From: Cantharellus purpuraceus
Lineage: Eukaryota; Basidiomycota; Agaricomycetes; Cantharellales; Hydnaceae
Assembly (NCBI GenBank): GCA_025174535.1
Contig: JALBUN010000038.1
Span: 1 to 64,000 of the forward strand
DNA length: 64,000 bases
Direction of reading: 5' to 3'
The notes beneath the pieces are model-generated. The model worked only from the letters and a program-made list of their open reading frames with translations, searched no databases and was not told the DNA's origin. Within the stretch, counting starts at the first letter, position 1; every line of letters begins with the position of its first letter. The translations under genes were made by a program, and so were the position numbers. Shown here piece after piece: positions 63,857 to 64,000 of this stretch.

Positions 63857-64000
63857 ACACTGAGCTCTTCAACTCCCGGACATGGTCGCGACGAACTCGC
63901 CTAGAAATCCCTTCACTTATGATTTCTTGTTTGAATGCATCACCATCATGGCGGTCTCAGGTCAAGTGGGCAAGATCGAGAATGCAAAAGTATCTTGATC
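63857..64000. other. 3' flank of the ARMT1-like gene
   Basis: 144 bp to the window end with no supported feature; a neighbouring gene may begin beyond. Confidence 0.4.

Overview
The window looks like a transposon-rich stretch of a basidiomycete (Agaricomycetes) genome. Host genes have many 50-60 nt introns and include an architecture I know from Agaricomycetes: a DUF6535 membrane domain followed by HEAT repeats. Host islands lie at 19.7-26.0 kb (an ABCC/MRP-type ABC transporter, minus strand), 50.9-52.4 kb (a small zinc-finger protein and a hypothetical protein, both minus) and 55.8-63.9 kb (a DUF6535-HEAT gene on minus, divergent from an ARMT1/DUF89-like phosphatase gene on plus). Between 49.2 and 55.3 kb there is a broken MAD1-like checkpoint gene plus scrambled fragments of a second copy.

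The rest is nested mobile DNA. A chromovirus-type Ty3/gypsy family occurs as a truncated, CpG-poor minus-strand copy (TE1, 2.2-6.15 kb, its LTR resuming at 19.2 kb), as a copy with both LTRs on the plus strand (TE2, 26.76-36.42 kb) and as extra LTR fragments at 36.4-37.3 and 45.05-45.13 kb. TE2 is itself interrupted by a 1.4 kb insertion and carries a long antisense reading frame near its 3' LTR, with a 30-bp minisatellite that encodes a charged helix.

The most unusual object is a multigene element present three times. Copies A and B are in tandem (6,151-19,236) and copy C lies at 37,305-45,052. Each copy is bounded by ~566 bp direct repeats (R) that themselves end in short inverted repeats (GACGCTTRTTC), and the whole insertions are flanked by 3-bp TWA target duplications (TAT, TAA). 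They encode an IS5/PIF-Harbinger-like DDE transposase whose chromodomain lies in the +1 frame, a divergently transcribed 216-aa protein, a predicted tail-anchored membrane protein, a long coiled-coil protein with an RS/DS-rich tail and several small proteins. A solo R with its own TTA duplication sits at 45,470-45,973. I do not know a described family with this combination. It is my main candidate for an undescribed system.

A second unexplained signal is a hairpin-dense zone (about 45.98-47.1 and 47.8-48.8 kb). It has many perfect 8-11 bp inverted repeats with tiny loops, far more than chance allows, laid over what looks like a decayed gag-like reading frame on the minus strand. The low-GC elements, CGA-to-TGA stops and different lesions in each copy suggest methylation-linked decay together with recent transposition.
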